This document shows positions 6,583 to 6,834 of a stretch of DNA of 6,834 nucleotides, in pieces. The stretch is from Deltaproteobacteria bacterium. Its GTDB lineage: Bacteria; Desulfobacterota; Desulfarculia; Adiutricales; Adiutricaceae. The notes under the pieces were generated by a model. It had not been told where the DNA came from. It made no database searches and was given only the letters and a program-made list of their open reading frames with translations. The translations under genes and the position numbers were made by a program. Within the stretch, counting starts at the first letter, position 1. Each line of letters begins with the position of its first letter. The DNA lies in assembly GCA_031279525.1 (NCBI GenBank), contig JAITIH010000294.1, positions 1-6,834 on the forward strand, in the 5' to 3' direction.

Positions 6583-6600
6583 ACCCTAAATACGACTACG

Positions 6601-6630
6601 CCTGGCCAAACCCTTACGGTTGGCTCCAGG
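6601..6630 (+). terminator. Stem-loop after the operon, possible terminator or 3' end structure
   Basis: Outer arms CCTGG (6601-6605) and CCAGG (6626-6630) enclose a second pairing of CCAAACC with GGTTGG (one bulged A). This gives a stem of about 11 pairs with a small loop and a CT bulge, 18 bases past the last stop codon. The following sequence is AT-rich but has no clean T-run, so classical intrinsic termination is doubtful. Position just after the operon is the main support. Confidence 0.35.
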
Positions 6631-6785
6631 AATTTGACCTATTGGTTTATTGGCCGCCTTTTCTTCGCTCCCTATTGATCCCCAAAAGCTCGATATTTTC
6701 TCTAATTTATTCCCTAGTTAAGCTTAAATACATTATTAACCAAAATTAAGTTCTTTTAGGGCGGTGGTTTTTGCCCCTTCCGGTA

Positions 6786-6794
6786 TGCTAAGAT
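6786..6794 (+). promoter_or_regulatory. Possible extended -10 promoter for a gene beyond the window
   Basis: TGCTAAGAT forms an extended -10 element (TGn plus TAAGAT). The same TAAGAT hexamer is used in the operon promoter at 239-244, and in both places TCGT follows within a few bases. A recognisable -35 box is missing at 17-18 bp upstream, though an AT-rich tract precedes it (6690-6760). No start codon follows on the + strand before the window ends. Confidence 0.35.
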
Positions 6795-6834
6795 TATTCG
6801 TCAAGAATTAAGCCGCCCATTCGCCGGCCCCGAT

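Larger units (their letters stand above)
6583..6834. other. Non-coding right flank, AT-rich
   Basis: No credible reading frame lies here on either strand. Base composition drops to AT-rich between about 6690 and 6760, unlike the coding DNA, as is usual for a promoter-bearing spacer. It contains the stem-loop and the possible promoter listed separately. A minus-strand gene entering from the right could only end by about 6795-6810, where all three minus frames have stops; its presence cannot be judged from so few bases. Confidence 0.7.

Noticed and set aside
6577..6590. Two CCCTAAA units resembling plant-type telomere repeat
   Set aside because: Only two copies, overlapping a stop codon and a local palindrome, in clearly bacterial operon DNA.
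6759..6818. Small RNA bounded by GGGCGG and CCGCCC arms
   Set aside because: Only a six-base stem with a loop of almost 50 bases and no match to a known RNA family that I can recognise; the inner sequence looks more like a promoter.

Overview
The window carries one six-gene operon on the + strand (319-6582) between two non-coding flanks. The genes are short-spaced or overlapping and encode, in order, a DUF4129 membrane protein, a DUF4350 membrane protein, a MoxR-family AAA+ ATPase, a DUF58 (vWA-like) membrane protein, a SpoIIM-family multi-pass protein and an RDD-family multi-pass protein. The set and order match a conserved bacterial cluster seen in several Gram-negative groups, whose biochemical job is still poorly defined. 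It is usually discussed as a MoxR ATPase plus vWA-type adaptor acting on or at the cell envelope.

Organism: the coding DNA is GC-rich (about 60% by eye), starts include ATG and GTG, and Shine-Dalgarno sites are purine-rich. The DNA nevertheless uses many TTA and CTA leucine codons, so strings such as CTTAGG and CCTAAG recur throughout. A GC-rich Gram-negative bacterium, possibly a deltaproteobacterial (Desulfobacterota-type) lineage, fits, but this is inference only. No phage, transposon, CRISPR or tRNA signal was found.

Layout: 1-117 is a perfect 9-bp tandem repeat (13 units of CTTCTTAGG) that runs off the left edge. 118-318 holds a good sigma70-type promoter (TTGACA at 215-220, TAAGAT at 239-244). 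A 7-bp inverted repeat wraps its -35 box, and a 9-bp direct duplication lies in the leader. 319-6582 is the operon. 6583-6834 is AT-richer and non-coding. It holds a stem-loop and a second possible promoter whose -10 region resembles the operon promoter and which would serve a gene beyond the window.

How the genes may work together (inference from family knowledge): the MoxR hexamer would remodel or load a client through the DUF58 protein, which is anchored by two N-terminal helices. The DUF4129 and DUF4350 proteins each pair membrane helices with a soluble domain and may form the membrane platform. The SpoIIM-like and RDD proteins supply further transmembrane parts. The tight overlaps (GTGA, 32 bp, ATGA, ATGA) suggest translational coupling and fixed stoichiometry.

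The most unusual DNA features are the left-edge minisatellite, the dyad over the -35 box, and a perfect 24-bp palindrome inside the DUF58 gene just upstream of the SpoIIM start.
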